64,000 bases of DNA from Chitinophagaceae bacterium (GCA_947447465.1 CANFKE010000017.1:1-64000), one strand, 5' to 3'; shown: positions 43,145 to 53,587, numbered from the stretch's first letter. Notes: a model not told the origin generated them from the sequence alone. Program-made: numbers and translations.

Positions 43145-43174
43145 CAAAGTAACAAATAAAAAAATAAATAGCAA
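43145..43174 (-). promoter_or_regulatory. Promoter of tRNA-Gly
   Basis: On the minus strand TTG (43174-43172) and TTACTTTG (43152-43145), 19 bases apart. The -7 element differs from TAnnTTTG only at its second base. It lies 47 bases before the tRNA. Confidence 0.5.
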
Positions 43175-43194
43175 CATTGATCTCGATATGCAGA

Positions 43195-44598
43195 TCAATC
43201 CGCATCAATACTTTGGTGCCTTGCAGGTATATCCACTTCTTTAAACCCTTTGATCAATAATTTTTCCCTGAATTCGGTCTGCACATCATACTCCCCATGA
43301 ACTAAAAATATCTTCTTTACTTTATCCGCATCCTGACATGACAACCAATGCAACATATCTTGGTAGTCACCATGTGCGCTAAGACTGCTTATTTCAGCTA
43401 TCTCTGCCCTTACAGGGAATAATTCGCCAAATATCTTTACCTCATGAGGATATTGTTTTAACCTGCCTCCCAGAGAATTAGGCTCGCAATAGCCGGTCAT
43501 CAAAATAGTATTTCGTGAACTGGCTATGTTATTAGCAATATGGTGTTTCACTCTGCCGGCTTCTGCCATACCCGAGGCCGATATGATGACACAAGGAACT
43601 CGATCATCATTCAAGCGTTTTGAATCTTCAACAGTTTCAATAAACTTCAATCCGGGAAAACTGAAAACATCATCATCTTGCTTCAATAACTTTTGCACAT
43701 CTTCATTAAAATAATCAGGATACTTCCTGATCAGTTCAGTGACCTTTACAGATAGCGGACTATCGACATAATAGTCTATCTCCGGCAGTCTGTTTTCAAG
43801 CGACAATCTGTTCAATAGAAATAATATTTCCTGAGTACGCCCCAAACTGAATGCAGGTATGACCATTTTCCCTTGCCTATCTATACAGGTCTCCTGAATA
43901 TGCTTCAACAACTTATCGCTGGCAATGGTGGCAACTTCATGAAGCCTGTTACCATAGGTAGATTCCATGATAATATGATCTGCCTGAGGAAATACTGCCG
44001 GTGCCCTTAAGATCATATCATTGTATCTGCCGATGTCTCCGCTAAATGTAAGCCTCTTGATATCTCCGTCTTCATGTATCAACAAATTGACAGCCGAACT
44101 ACCCAGAATATGTCCACAGTCTGTGAACATGACTTCAATTCCCTTCTCTATCTTATAAGACTCATTATATGGCACTGTCTCGAACAAAGAAAATACTTTC
44201 ACTGCATCTTCCTCTGTGTATAATGGTGAGATAGGAGGCCTGTTTTCTCTCTCCCTCCTGCGATTTACATACTCAACATCCATCTCCTGTATGTGAGCAG
44301 AATCTACCAACAGTAACTTAGTAAGACTGGCAGTAGCAGGCGTGCAGAATATTTTACCTCTAAATCCATCTTTCACCAACTTAGGCAACAGACCTGTATG
44401 GTCTATATGAGCATGCGACAGGATGACATGATCAACCTCCAATGGATCGAATCCCCAGGTACTATTCAGTTCTAAAGTTTCAGGACCCATCCCCTGAAAC
44501 ATACCACAATCCAACAGTATCTTTTTACCATTATTTATATGCACCAAATGTTTGGACCCAGTAACGGTACGTGCAGCACCATGAAATGTTATCTTCAT
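43195..44598 (-). CDS. MBL-fold RNA-processing exonuclease (beta-CASP/CPSF-like)
   Basis: 467 residues. The N-terminal metallo-beta-lactamase part has GAARTVTGSKHL, LLDCGMFQG and zinc motif SHAHIDHTGLLP (H-x-H-x-D-H), with later zinc ligands in DCGHILGSSA and SGDIGRY. Then the beta-CASP part with ESTYGNRLHE and ASGMAEAGRVKHHI, and a C-terminal RMMBL part SLSAHGDYQDML. Family members cleave or degrade RNA. No RNase J-type partner is adjacent. Confidence 0.95.
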   Translation of the reverse strand: MKITFHGAARTVTGSKHLVHINNGKKILLDCGMFQGMGPETLELNSTWGFDPLEVDHVILSHAHIDHTGLLPKLVKDGFRGKIFCTPATASLTKLLLVDSAHIQEMDVEYVNRRRERENRPPISPLYTEEDAVKVFSLFETVPYNESYKIEKGIEVMFTDCGHILGSSAVNLLIHEDGDIKRLTFSGDIGRYNDMILRAPAVFPQADHIIMESTYGNRLHEVATIASDKLLKHIQETCIDRQGKMVIPAFSLGRTQEILFLLNRLSLENRLPEIDYYVDSPLSVKVTELIRKYPDYFNEDVQKLLKQDDDVFSFPGLKFIETVEDSKRLNDDRVPCVIISASGMAEAGRVKHHIANNIASSRNTILMTGYCEPNSLGGRLKQYPHEVKIFGELFPVRAEIAEISSLSAHGDYQDMLHWLSCQDADKVKKIFLVHGEYDVQTEFREKLLIKGFKEVDIPARHQSIDAD

Positions 44599-45175
44599 AC
44601 TTATTACTTATGCAATAGTTCCTACAGACAATAAAAATAGTGCCTCACGGCTTATGATGACACTTTATTTTGGTTGGCTGTATCAATGTAAGTAAACTTT
44701 GACATTAAAGTAACAAATGAAACAGCGATATAACGCTGATGTTGAGGTGGTGATTTTTTTACTCTCCAAAAATGTGAAAGGGTTTAAAACAATTGCTAGG
44801 CAAGCCTTTTATATTCTACATTACAGTAAGGGCAATAGGGATTTTCACCAACTTTTAAGTAACACGAGGTAGCAGTATTGTGCAGAATATAGCTAGAGAA
44901 ATTGCTAAAGCCACAGCACTAAACCGCTACCTACATTAAGGTCAAGAAGGTCTTAGAGCATTTGCAATTAATTATGCTATAAAAACAAAAGTATAAGTTC
45001 GAACTAACGATAATTCTGGACATCATACTAACAACCTTCTATCACAATATGCAAGTACTCTTGTGATGTTCAAGTTGAGTGCGTGAATCTGATTCCGATA
45101 CTAACTCTAGTTGCACCCCAACCTTTCCTTAATTACTTAGTGTCTCATACAATCAAACAACCTAAACTTTTATTT
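44599..45175. other. 577-base gap without a supported gene
   Basis: Between the MBL gene (leftward) and the delta-60 gene (rightward). It should contain both 5' regions. I find no convincing promoter pair, no hairpin with a T tract and no coding frame with a family match; an in-frame ATG-less leader at 45083 runs into the next gene but does not look like protein. Confidence 0.6.
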
Positions 45176-46774
45176 ATGCGTAATTTTTTACAGGTCGCAA
45201 TCCTGTCTGCTTTACTTTTATCATCTCACGAAACAATAAAGGCGCAAACTCTACCTTTCGACCCAACTTTTGGTACCGGCGGTATAGCTAACTTAACTGC
45301 CATCCCGGGCTTCTACCCGCTGGACATGTCATTACAGGCCGATGGAAAGATCCTTTGCATGTATGCCAACAGCAGCAATACCTACGCTCTGCGAGTGAAG
45401 CCGGACGGAAATATTGACAATACATTCCTTGCTGACCTGAGTTATGAATTGTGGCCTACACCTGTTGCCGGCGCTTTGCAATTTACAGGCAAACTATGTA
45501 CTCCTAACGAGGCATTGATCAGGGAAACATTCGATAACAAAGTGATCATCGCATTTGGCGCCGCAATTCTTCGCGTTAAATCAACCGGATCTGTTGACTC
45601 TACTTTTGGTAATTTAAGCACAGCACCCGGATATCTGGATATCAACACTTTTGCACCACTGCATTCATTGGCTGCCCTTCACGATATGTACGACGCACAT
45701 TCCGCGGGACTTTATTATGCAGGCCCGGCTAGTGTAGGCATAGGAAATTCAGACACAATTGTGATCGTCAAAACCACAACCAATGGAGTATTTGATCCTA
45801 CCTACGGCTCGGGCGGGCAAAAATATATTTTGTTGGACTCTGCCAAATTTGGCTACCCCAATGCCATCAGGAAGATCATGTTTACCAATTCAGGCAAAAT
45901 ATTATTTACCGGCCAAACACATAGACCCTCATCACCTACTACCCAAGGAGATGTGTTTGTGGCCCGATACAACCTCGATGGCACACCCGATGTTACATTC
46001 GGCACAAACGGTGTTACAATCATCGACTTTGGCAATTTTAACCAGGATCCTTGGGCAATCACATGCGCAGCAAACGGAGAAGTTTATATAAGCGGGGTGC
46101 AAGACACAACCCTCACTAGTGTAACCAGACAATATTTCACCTTCAAAATGTCACCATCCGGCATTGCAGATATGAGCTATGGCTCAGGGGGAATAGTACT
46201 TGACGCCCCGCCTGTATCTGTCGTAGCTTATGCGATGTCATTGACTTCCACCAGCTACAACAAGATCTATATGGCCGGCTTTTATACCGACGGAACTTTT
46301 AACTATAAAAATGAGTATCATTCTTATACCGCAACTGGTGCACCTAACACCACCTTTTCACCAGGAGGTCTTGTCAACAACAACACCTACGAACGGGCAC
46401 AAAAGTTGCTGACACAGCCCCTCGATAATAAGATACTGATACTGGGTGGCGACAACACAAACCCTAAGCTCATGCGCATCAGCGGCGACCTGATGCCGGT
46501 GCAGCCTAATTTTGCAGAATCAGTATCCAGAGACAATAAAAAGGTATGGGTGGCCAACGATGCTGCTTATATCTCTGCAACAAATGTACATTCCATACTT
46601 GAAGCGACTCTAATGTCAGTAGATGGAAAGCGTATCAGACATTACAACCAAAGCGACTTTGTGCGCGGTAACAATATGAGCACTGTGCAGTTGCCCAACG
46701 ATATACCTACCGGCTTATATATACTTTCTGTAAGTGAAAATGGAGAAGCACACTATGTAAAGTTTGTTCATTAG
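45176..46774 (+). CDS. Secreted delta-60 repeat protein with T9SS C-terminal domain
   Basis: 532 residues from ATG 45176, the start that gives a proper signal peptide ending at IKAQ. The body has about five or more delta-60 repeats, each marked by D-x-T/S-F/Y-G-x-G-G (FDPTFGTGG, FDPTYGSGG, PDVTFGTNG, MSYGSGG), a beta-propeller-like repeat. The C-terminal 80 residues (MSVDGKRIRHYNQ ... GLYILSVSENGEAHYVKFV) are a type IX secretion sorting domain. It should be exported to the cell surface or beyond. Binding partner unknown. Confidence 0.9.
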   Translation: MRNFLQVAILSALLLSSHETIKAQTLPFDPTFGTGGIANLTAIPGFYPLDMSLQADGKILCMYANSSNTYALRVKPDGNIDNTFLADLSYELWPTPVAGALQFTGKLCTPNEALIRETFDNKVIIAFGAAILRVKSTGSVDSTFGNLSTAPGYLDINTFAPLHSLAALHDMYDAHSAGLYYAGPASVGIGNSDTIVIVKTTTNGVFDPTYGSGGQKYILLDSAKFGYPNAIRKIMFTNSGKILFTGQTHRPSSPTTQGDVFVARYNLDGTPDVTFGTNGVTIIDFGNFNQDPWAITCAANGEVYISGVQDTTLTSVTRQYFTFKMSPSGIADMSYGSGGIVLDAPPVSVVAYAMSLTSTSYNKIYMAGFYTDGTFNYKNEYHSYTATGAPNTTFSPGGLVNNNTYERAQKLLTQPLDNKILILGGDNTNPKLMRISGDLMPVQPNFAESVSRDNKKVWVANDAAYISATNVHSILEATLMSVDGKRIRHYNQSDFVRGNNMSTVQLPNDIPTGLYILSVSENGEAHYVKFVH

Positions 46775-46796
46775 AATTCAGAATAACCTAAATAAT

Positions 46797-46833
46797 AAAA
46801 GGAACGCTCTCTCAGAGGTCGTTCCTTTTGTTA
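46797..46833 (+). terminator. Terminator of the delta-60 gene
   Basis: AAAAGGAACG (46797-46806) pairs with CGTTCCTTTT (46820-46829), with an inner CTCT/AGAG stem. It lies 22 bases after the stop codon and ends in T. Confidence 0.88.
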
Positions 46834-47271
46834 TTTTAGACATTGCTATAGATATTTATTTCTTGTTCAAATTCATGCACATTCAATCAGACCCATGATC
46901 AAATTTATCAAATAACACTACAGTTTGTTGAAAAGTCCTTTCTACAAAAGCAGTTGGTATTCAGTGACTACTTATACTTATTACCCGACTCGCCAGAGAT
47001 ATTGGTCACCGGATCTATCCATTACTAGTTATTAAAGCCCCCAAATTGTTCTAGATTTGGGAACATGGAGTACAATTACTTCCCAATTGTGCAGATTTTT
47101 TTTGAGAAGGTTTCACTCTTCATAATATTAATGTCGCTGAAGAATATTTTAAAAACAAAAGCTAGTTTGTGAGTCGATATGATACAATCTTACTAGCTTC
47201 TTTACTCGGATAGAAGCTTATACAAATTTTCAAATACCGCGATTGTTTATACAGTGTTTAAACCTAAAATG
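46834..47271. other. 438-base gap without a supported gene
   Basis: AT-rich sequence between the delta-60 terminator and the tRNA-Arg terminator. A 35-codon frame starting near 47066 has no support. An 8-bp inverted repeat (47159-47166 with 47192-47199) has a long loop and no T tract. I see nothing else. Confidence 0.6.
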
Positions 47272-47307
47272 AAAAAAGCCTTATAAATCATTGATTTACA
47301 AGGCTTT
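47272..47307 (-). terminator. Terminator of tRNA-Arg
   Basis: AAAGCCTT (47275-47282) with AAGGCTTT (47300-47307), extended inside by TAAATC/GATTTA pairing, one mismatch. On the minus strand it is followed by six T and lies 13 bases after the tRNA end. Confidence 0.88.
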
Positions 47308-47319
47308 AATTTTTCTATC

Positions 47320-47396
47320 TGGTGACCGCGTCAGGATTCAAACCTGAAACCTTCTCATCCGTAGTGAGATGCTCTATTCAGTTGAGCTACGCAGCC
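47320..47396 (-). tRNA. tRNA-Arg (anticodon ACG)
   Basis: On the minus strand: acceptor GGCTGCG/CGCGGTC (two wobbles), D-stem GCTC/GAGC, anticodon stem TCTCA/TGAGA, loop CTACGGA giving ACG, T-arm TCAGG/CCTGA, loop TTTGAAT, discriminator A, encoded CCA at 47322-47320. The A34 is expected to become inosine to read CGU/CGC/CGA. Confidence 0.97.
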
Positions 47397-47414
47397 ATTA
47401 CCCTTTTGGGAGTG

Positions 47415-47445
47415 CAAAGATATAAAACTAGATGTACTTTTGCAA
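47415..47445 (-). promoter_or_regulatory. Promoter of tRNA-Arg
   Basis: On the minus strand TTG (47445-47443) and TATCTTTG (47422-47415), 20 bases apart, a full match. The -7 octamer is identical to that of tRNA-Lys. It lies 18 bases before the tRNA. Confidence 0.78.
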
Positions 47446-47492
47446 AATAATTTTACAAAATTCATTAAAAATTTTTAAAAATAATTTGACTG

Positions 47493-47966
47493 ATGAATAT
47501 AGAGATCTGGTCTATTGGAAAAGAAAATGATGCTTTCATTAATGATGGTATCAATTACTACTTCCAGAAAACACGCCCCTGGAACCCGATAGAACTGGTT
47601 GTATTACAACTACCAAAGAAAATCGTAACAACTGATGTAGCAAGAACAAAGTTGCAGGAAGAAGACATGCTATTAAAAAAGTTACAACCACATCATTATC
47701 TGATTCTACTGGACGAAAGAGGTAAGATGCTCACCTCCCCTCAGTGGGCTTCTCAGTTTCAGCAATGTATGAATCAGGGAACAAAAACGATCGTTATCCT
47801 TATTGGTGGTGCATTTGGTGTTACTGATGCTATTCGCAATAAAGCAAACCAATGTTGGTCGTTATCTAATCTGGTATTTCCTCATCAGTTGGTAAGGCTC
47901 ATTACTGCCGAGCAAGTATATCGTTCATTCAGCATTCTGAATAACTCTCCATACCATCATTCATAA
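47493..47966 (+). CDS. rlmH: 23S rRNA (pseudouridine-1915-N3)-methyltransferase
   Basis: 157 residues, the normal length of this SPOUT-fold enzyme, which methylates Psi1915 in helix 69 of 23S rRNA. The knot region is clear: HHYLILLDERGKMLTSPQWA, IVILIGGAFGVTDAIR and LSNLVFPHQLVRLITAEQVYRSFSI, ending with SPYHHS. Cytoplasmic, works as a dimer on the ribosome. The gene is divergent from tRNA-Arg, with a 96-base gap. Confidence 0.97.
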   Translation: MNIEIWSIGKENDAFINDGINYYFQKTRPWNPIELVVLQLPKKIVTTDVARTKLQEEDMLLKKLQPHHYLILLDERGKMLTSPQWASQFQQCMNQGTKTIVILIGGAFGVTDAIRNKANQCWSLSNLVFPHQLVRLITAEQVYRSFSILNNSPYHHS

Positions 47967-47996
47967 AAAAACGGGGTGTCTGTTCAAGACACCCCG
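47965..47996 (-). terminator. Terminator of the large Ig-like surface-protein gene
   Basis: A 9-bp GC-rich stem (CGGGGTGTC at 47972-47980 with GACACCCCG at 47988-47996) with a 7-base loop; on the minus strand it is followed by seven T. In the plus direction it may also slow rlmH transcripts but lacks a T tract. Confidence 0.87.
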
Positions 47997-48017
47997 CTGC
48001 TAAAAATATTACCTCTT

Positions 48018-51000
48018 TTATCTTATTAGTGTTACATCACCACTTTCTTCCAAAGTGGTACCGTTACAAGTGTACCTGAGTACATAGAAATAGGTATCCA
48101 TATCTTGCGGTACACCGCCATATGTACCATCCCATCCGTCAGTATCAGTTGTAGTGGTCTCATACACAACTACACCCCAACGATTCACAATCCTGAACAG
48201 ACTCAGTACATGATGACCTGCTGTAATTGGACGGAAACGATCATTATAGCCATCTCCGTTAGGAGTGAATGCTGTAGGGAAGCTGATCAGGCAACAAGGT
48301 GCCGGAGTGAACAACATACTATCTATACCGGCACAGCCGAATGGATCAGTTACAGTCAATGTAATATAACCAGGGAACATTACATTAGCAACAGCAGTTG
48401 GTGCATTCACAGATCCCAGACCTGCAAAGAATGGAGCCGGTGACCATGTGTAAGTGTATGAAGGATCACTTACTGTGGCATTAAGTACTACAGTATCTCC
48501 TTCGCAGGCAACTCCTGCACCCGTAAACGTTGCCACCGGATGAGGATGTACACGAACAGTATCATACATAGACTGAGATGGGCAACCGCTCTGTTCAGTA
48601 TAACCGGTCACGTGCAATACATATAGACCAGGTGTGTACCATGCTATAGAGTAAGGACCACCACCGCCTGAAGCTGCAGTAATAATTGTTCCACCACCAA
48701 ATGTCCATGAATAATTGCTGACAACAGGGTGGTAAGTAGTAGAAGTAAGTGCTACAGTCACCGTATCACCTACGCAAACATTAGAATTAGCGTACAAACC
48801 TAAAGTAGGTGTAGGTACTACATACAAACTATTCTGCCCGGTTGTTGAACATCCGTTATAAGATACAGTCAACATTATTGTACGGATATAAGTAGAGTCG
48901 TATTGAACACTTATAGGTCCTTGTACAGTATCACTGCCAACTACTATAGTAGCGCCTGCAGGCAACTGCCACAAGTAGCTTGCACCAGGGTAAGTTGGCC
49001 CGGTTGAAGTGTATAACATTGTATCATGCTGGCAAATAGAACCGGTTGTAGGTGTAACTTCTACTATCGGTTTCACATTAGTAGTAACTACCAATGGAGT
49101 ACGGGGGCTTTCGCAACCCAATACAGTCAGTGATACATAATAGGTAACAATACCCGGAACAGCAGTGCTTGGAGTTGGCGCACTTGTACTGCTGGTACCT
49201 AACACTGGCACAACATACCACAACAAATTAGAACCTGTTGCTGTTATTGGCGATGCAAGATCATACTGGCAATACGTAACATCATTGGGTATCGGCGGCG
49301 CAGGTATTGGATGTACAGTAGCATTAAAATAGCCTGGCATTGAAGGGCAACCGTTCAATGTGGCTACCACACTGTAAATACCTGATGCAGCAACTGGAGC
49401 GGAAGCAATAGAAGGACTTGTCAACAAAGACGTGAATGACAAAGGACCACTCCAGCTAAAGCTTGCACCCGCAGGAATTGATGTTGCAGACAATGTCAAC
49501 GTAGTGCCTTCACATACAGGACTGTTACTTGTGATAGCAGGTACTGTAGGTGTTGGTTTTACCTGTACCAACAGGCTTCCTGCTGTAGAGGTACAACCGG
49601 TTGCCAATATAGTGATGTTACAATTATAAACACCTCCACCCAGAACATTCACACCGGTAATAACAGGATTTTGTAATGTAGATGTAAAACCATTTGGTCC
49701 GATCCAATGATATACTATGCCAGACAAAGGTGAAGTTGCAAATAAATTCAATGTACTATCTGCACATACCGGACCATTGCTACTCAATACCGGAGGTACA
49801 GGAGCCGCACCATCTGGCATAGATACCGTCATTGCATTTGAAGGACAACCATTTGAACCTATTACATAGATGTTATTATACAGACCTGCATGTAAACCTG
49901 TGATAGTGATATTACCTGTTATCGGATCAGCAGTCAGGGTCAATGTCATAACAGTTGTTCCGTTGAACGTATAATATACTGTATAAACAGAATCCGGTGT
50001 AAGATTGTACAAGGTAATAGTACCATCAGATACATTACATGCCGTAGGATTTGTTTGCGTTGTTGCTGTAATTACCGGAGTGGTTTTGATCACTACTCTG
50101 GTAGTATCTGTAGCCAAACAGCCGTTCAGATTAAGTGTTACAGTATAAACACCTGACGACACTAAAGGAACATTGGAAATAAATGGATTACGCGCTGTAT
50201 TAGAGAATCCGCTCGGGCCGGCCCACGAGAATGTAGGCACACCGGTAGTTATAGTATCCGTTGCAAACAGATACAAGGTACTGAACTGACAGACCGGACT
50301 ATTACTGCTGGCATGCACCACAGGCGCAGGCTTCACAGTTACTGTGATCGGCACCCTCACACTTTCAGTGCACAATCCTATGTGTTGGGTAACCCACCAT
50401 GTATAAACACCCGGCACTAAGGTACTTGGTGTTGGAGCAGTTGTTGATCCTGTACCACCGGTAGCTGCAGTGTACCATAGTAAATTGGAACCTGTTGCTG
50501 TAAGAGCAGGTGCAACAGCATTCTGGCAATAACTCAAATTCGTTACGCCTGGTCCGGGAGTAATACCTGATATAACTGTAAAGTGGAAAGTATCATTACC
50601 ACATACCGATCCGCTCAAAGGCACACCGATAAGTGTGTAAGTGGTCATGCTGGTTACATTAGACAAAACAAGTACTGAAGATGTTCCGGTAGTTGAGGTA
50701 AGACCTGTTGCAGGAGCCCATGTCCATGTATAACCAGTACCGTTAGCAATATTCAGGAATATTGAATCTACAGCAGATGTGCAGGCGTTGATAGTATCAG
50801 AACCCGGCAATAGTAAACTACCACCTGCAGTTATTGTAGGAGAGGTGGCATTCAATGCACTATCCAGATCCGCGGCTCTCATTACATATGCAAAAGTAAG
50901 GTTGGTACTGTCGCCGGGCGCAATATTACCCAACTGATATACCAGGCCTACACCCTGATCATTTACAGAAGTAGAACCAACTGCATAAGTATATGTAGTT

Positions 51001-51827
51001 GTCTGATTATAACAAGCTGCAGGATTATTATAAGGAGTTAAACCAAAGTCAACAATGAAGCATTTCGCACGGCAATCCTTAGTACCTAGACCAAGAAAAG
51101 CTTGAGAATACGTAGTGCCTGTTGCAGTGACCATTACCTTGTTATTTATATTGGGCAACTGGAAAGCAATATTATTAGAGGTAGTGAAGCTACCACTCTG
51201 CTCTTCTTCATTATCAGGATCGAGTGTTCTCAGATAATAAACATTGTTGGCAACTGCCGCACCTGTATTCTTGATCTTCACATTCACAGTGAACCAAAGC
51301 TTTGTCGTATCGAACGTAGTTGTTTGTGTGATATCCAAAGGGTTTGTTGTTTGACCATGCCATACAGAGGTAAGTATAGGACCCGATGAACTATATGAAG
51401 CTGTTGTACCGGATAAAGTACCTGTATATCCTGTACCGGCTCCGCTCAGGTTCATTAACCAGGCGTCGCTCTGTGTACCTCCTACCTGAATACTCCATCC
51501 TTCCTGCGGGCTACCAGGCACAAAAAAGTCACCAAACTTAGCTGGTGCACCTACTGTCCAACCATCCATGGCCGGATCTGCAATAAAGCCAATCTGACCT
51601 GAAGTATAGGTTGTAGCAGTCCCCGGATCATATAGCCAGTTACCTGCTCCCGGATGAAAACCTGCCGGTGCCGGTCTTGGCGCACCGAATGCTCCGTTAG
51701 GGGCAAGACCCAACTCAAGGAACCTGCCTTTGAGGTAAGCACAATCGCCTACCAGTTGACCAAATGAGGAAAAACTGCTCAAAATAAAGCAGGTGATAAG
51801 TGTGGCAAGAGTTAAATTTTTCTTCAT
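48018..51827 (-). CDS. Large secreted Ig-like repeat protein with gliding-motility (CHU_C) C-terminal domain
   Basis: 1269 residues with a signal peptide (to about SSFSSFG). The first 330 residues form an unrecognised globular beta region with YLRTLDPDNEEEQ. Then a tandem array of Ig/PKD-like beta-sandwiches, each opened by S-N-S/G-P-V-C or similar (CQFS, CADST, CEGTT, CQHDT, CVGDT), and two related TGSNLLWY units. The C-terminal 90 residues (FPTAFTPNGDGYNDRF ... YFYVLRYTCNG) are the CHU_C sorting domain of type IX secretion. It is a probable surface adhesin. Confidence 0.92.
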   Translation of the reverse strand: MKKNLTLATLITCFILSSFSSFGQLVGDCAYLKGRFLELGLAPNGAFGAPRPAPAGFHPGAGNWLYDPGTATTYTSGQIGFIADPAMDGWTVGAPAKFGDFFVPGSPQEGWSIQVGGTQSDAWLMNLSGAGTGYTGTLSGTTASYSSSGPILTSVWHGQTTNPLDITQTTTFDTTKLWFTVNVKIKNTGAAVANNVYYLRTLDPDNEEEQSGSFTTSNNIAFQLPNINNKVMVTATGTTYSQAFLGLGTKDCRAKCFIVDFGLTPYNNPAACYNQTTTYTYAVGSTSVNDQGVGLVYQLGNIAPGDSTNLTFAYVMRAADLDSALNATSPTITAGGSLLLPGSDTINACTSAVDSIFLNIANGTGYTWTWAPATGLTSTTGTSSVLVLSNVTSMTTYTLIGVPLSGSVCGNDTFHFTVISGITPGPGVTNLSYCQNAVAPALTATGSNLLWYTAATGGTGSTTAPTPSTLVPGVYTWWVTQHIGLCTESVRVPITVTVKPAPVVHASSNSPVCQFSTLYLFATDTITTGVPTFSWAGPSGFSNTARNPFISNVPLVSSGVYTVTLNLNGCLATDTTRVVIKTTPVITATTQTNPTACNVSDGTITLYNLTPDSVYTVYYTFNGTTVMTLTLTADPITGNITITGLHAGLYNNIYVIGSNGCPSNAMTVSMPDGAAPVPPVLSSNGPVCADSTLNLFATSPLSGIVYHWIGPNGFTSTLQNPVITGVNVLGGGVYNCNITILATGCTSTAGSLLVQVKPTPTVPAITSNSPVCEGTTLTLSATSIPAGASFSWSGPLSFTSLLTSPSIASAPVAASGIYSVVATLNGCPSMPGYFNATVHPIPAPPIPNDVTYCQYDLASPITATGSNLLWYVVPVLGTSSTSAPTPSTAVPGIVTYYVSLTVLGCESPRTPLVVTTNVKPIVEVTPTTGSICQHDTMLYTSTGPTYPGASYLWQLPAGATIVVGSDTVQGPISVQYDSTYIRTIMLTVSYNGCSTTGQNSLYVVPTPTLGLYANSNVCVGDTVTVALTSTTYHPVVSNYSWTFGGGTIITAASGGGGPYSIAWYTPGLYVLHVTGYTEQSGCPSQSMYDTVRVHPHPVATFTGAGVACEGDTVVLNATVSDPSYTYTWSPAPFFAGLGSVNAPTAVANVMFPGYITLTVTDPFGCAGIDSMLFTPAPCCLISFPTAFTPNGDGYNDRFRPITAGHHVLSLFRIVNRWGVVVYETTTTDTDGWDGTYGGVPQDMDTYFYVLRYTCNGTTLEESGDVTLIR

Positions 51828-52208
51828 AAGAAAAAATTATATTTTATATACCAATGTAGTTTGTGCAATACTTTCAATAACCTCCCAAACATTTGCTAAT
51901 CATGTAGAATTAGTTCGCATTTGACAGTCATAACATAATAAGACCATCAAAAATTGAAAAAAGTTTGGTAAAAATGAAAATAAATCTACAAAAAATTAAC
52001 ATTGCTTGTACTTATTGTTAACATAAATTCATATAAAGTTATTCACATTTTAAAATAATCAACTATGAAACTACCTAATAATTGGCTTAATATCTTCGAA
52101 TTTGTTTCACAACTCTAACTAATATCCTATGTCCTATGTTAAAATACGGGAATGATTTGCCTGAACAATTGAAAATATACCTACTAAGCATATTAATGAC
52201 TTAAACTA
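51828..52208. other. Gene-free AT-rich spacer between divergent genes
   Basis: The sequence upstream of both the surface-protein gene and icd. Very AT-rich, no coding frame. The icd promoter lies at its right edge. I find no clear consensus pair for the leftward gene. Confidence 0.6.
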
Positions 52209-52239
52209 TTGTTTTCAGCATTTACAAACTTTACCTTCG
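52209..52239 (+). promoter_or_regulatory. Promoter of icd
   Basis: TTG (52209-52211) and TACCTTCG (52232-52239), 20 bases apart, match the consensus but for one -7 base. The predicted transcript starts near 52246, which argues for ATG 52257 as the start of icd rather than the upstream TTG. Confidence 0.6.
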
Positions 52240-52256
52240 CAACAAATTTTTCAAAA

Positions 52257-53531
52257 ATGAGTTCTCAGAAAATAACGATGGGCAGTAATGGCCTGCTCAA
52301 TGTACCCGACAATCCTATTATTCCTTTTATAGAAGGAGATGGCATAGGCCCGGATGTATGGAATGCAAGTAAAATGGTGTTAGACGCCGCCGTTAAGAAT
52401 TCATACAAAGGCAAGAGAAAGATAGAATGGAAGGAAATGTTGGCCGGAGAAAAAGCTTTCAATCAAACAGGCGAATGGCTGCCTGCCGAAACACTTGATA
52501 TTGCTCGCGAGTATCTGGTATCTATTAAAGGTCCGCTTACTACACCTGTAGGTGGTGGTATGCGTTCACTCAATGTGGCAATGAGGCAGGAACTTGACCT
52601 TTTTGTATGTCTTCGTCCCGTAAAATGGTACAAAGGCGTTCCTTCTCCGGTTGTTCACCCAGAAAATGTAAATTTTGTCATCTTCAGAGAAAATACTGAA
52701 GATATATATGCAGGTATAGAGTATGCCAATGGTACACCTGAGGCTAAAAAGTTGCTGGATTTCCTTACAAATGAATTGGGTGCAGGCAAAAAGATACGTT
52801 TCCCTCAATCTACTGCATTCGGGATCAAACCGGTTTCTAAAGAAGGAAGCGAAAGACTGGTAAGAGCTGCGATCAAATATGCGTTAGAAAACAAATTGCC
52901 GACTGTTTCTATTGTTCATAAAGGCAATATCATGAAATATACAGAGGGTGGTTTCAAAATTTGGGGCTACGAACTGGCTGAGCGCGAATTTGGCGAACAA
53001 GTGTACACATGGGAACAGTGGGAAAAATGCAAAAAAGCGAACGGCGAAGAAGCCGCTAATAATGAATTGAAGAATGCAAAAGCCGCAGGCAAACTCATCG
53101 TCAACGATGTAATAGCAGATAACTTTTTACAACAGATCCTTTTAGCTCCTCAGGATTATTCCGTAATTGCCACGCTCAATCTTAATGGCGACTACATTTC
53201 CGATGCAGCAGCTGCAGCTGTTGGTGGTATAGGTATCTCTCCGGGAGCTAATATCAACTACAATACCGGTCATGCTGTATTTGAAGCTACTCACGGCACT
53301 GCACCTCGTTTTGCCAACACCAACACCATGAATCCTTCATCTCTATTGCTGAGCGGTGTTATGCTTTTGGAATACATCGGATGGCACGAAGCCGCTAAAA
53401 GTATAGAAGATGCAATGAGCACCACTATAAAACGTAAAAGAGTAACTATTGACTTCTACAATCTGATGAATGACGCTACATTACTTAAAACCAGCGAATT
53501 TGCTGAAGAGATAATCAAAAATCTCGCATAG
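52257..53531 (+). CDS. icd: Isocitrate dehydrogenase (NADP type)
   Basis: 424 residues, like the homodimeric E. coli-type enzyme. It turns isocitrate to 2-oxoglutarate and CO2 in the TCA cycle. [14 protein letters not shown], the substrate loop in [50 protein letters not shown] and the C-terminal [11 protein letters not shown] are typical. ATG 52257 is preferred: an upstream frame from TTG 52209 runs through the promoter. Single-gene unit followed by a terminator. Confidence 0.96.
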   Translation: MSSQKITMGSNGLLNVPDNPIIPFIEGDGIGPDVWNASKMVLDAAVKNSYKGKRKIEWKEMLAGEKAFNQTGEWLPAETLDIAREYLVSIKGPLTTPVGGGMRSLNVAMRQELDLFVCLRPVKWYKGVPSPVVHPENVNFVIFRENTEDIYAGIEYANGTPEAKKLLDFLTNELGAGKKIRFPQSTAFGIKPVSKEGSERLVRAAIKYALENKLPTVSIVHKGNIMKYTEGGFKIWGYELAEREFGEQVYTWEQWEKCKKANGEEAANNELKNAKAAGKLIVNDVIADNFLQQILLAPQDYSVIATLNLNGDYISDAAAAAVGGIGISPGANINYNTGHAVFEATHGTAPRFANTNTMNPSSLLLSGVMLLEYIGWHEAAKSIEDAMSTTIKRKRVTIDFYNLMNDATLLKTSEFAEEIIKNLA

Positions 53532-53549
53532 GTAAATATGAAATACATA

Positions 53550-53587
53550 AAATAAGTGCTGCTCAAATAGTAGCACTTATTTTTTTT
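53550..53587 (+). terminator. Terminator of icd
   Basis: An 11-bp stem (AAATAAGTGCT at 53550-53560 with AGCACTTATTT at 53572-53582), 11-base loop, then a long T run. It lies 19 bases after the stop codon. Confidence 0.88.

Noticed and set aside
47066..47173. A 35-codon frame in the gap 46834-47271
   Set aside because: It is short, with no promoter, no ribosome site and no recognisable composition.
47159..47199. An 8-bp inverted repeat in the gap before tRNA-Arg
   Set aside because: The loop is 25 bases with no T tract or neighbouring gene end; chance in AT-rich sequence is likely.
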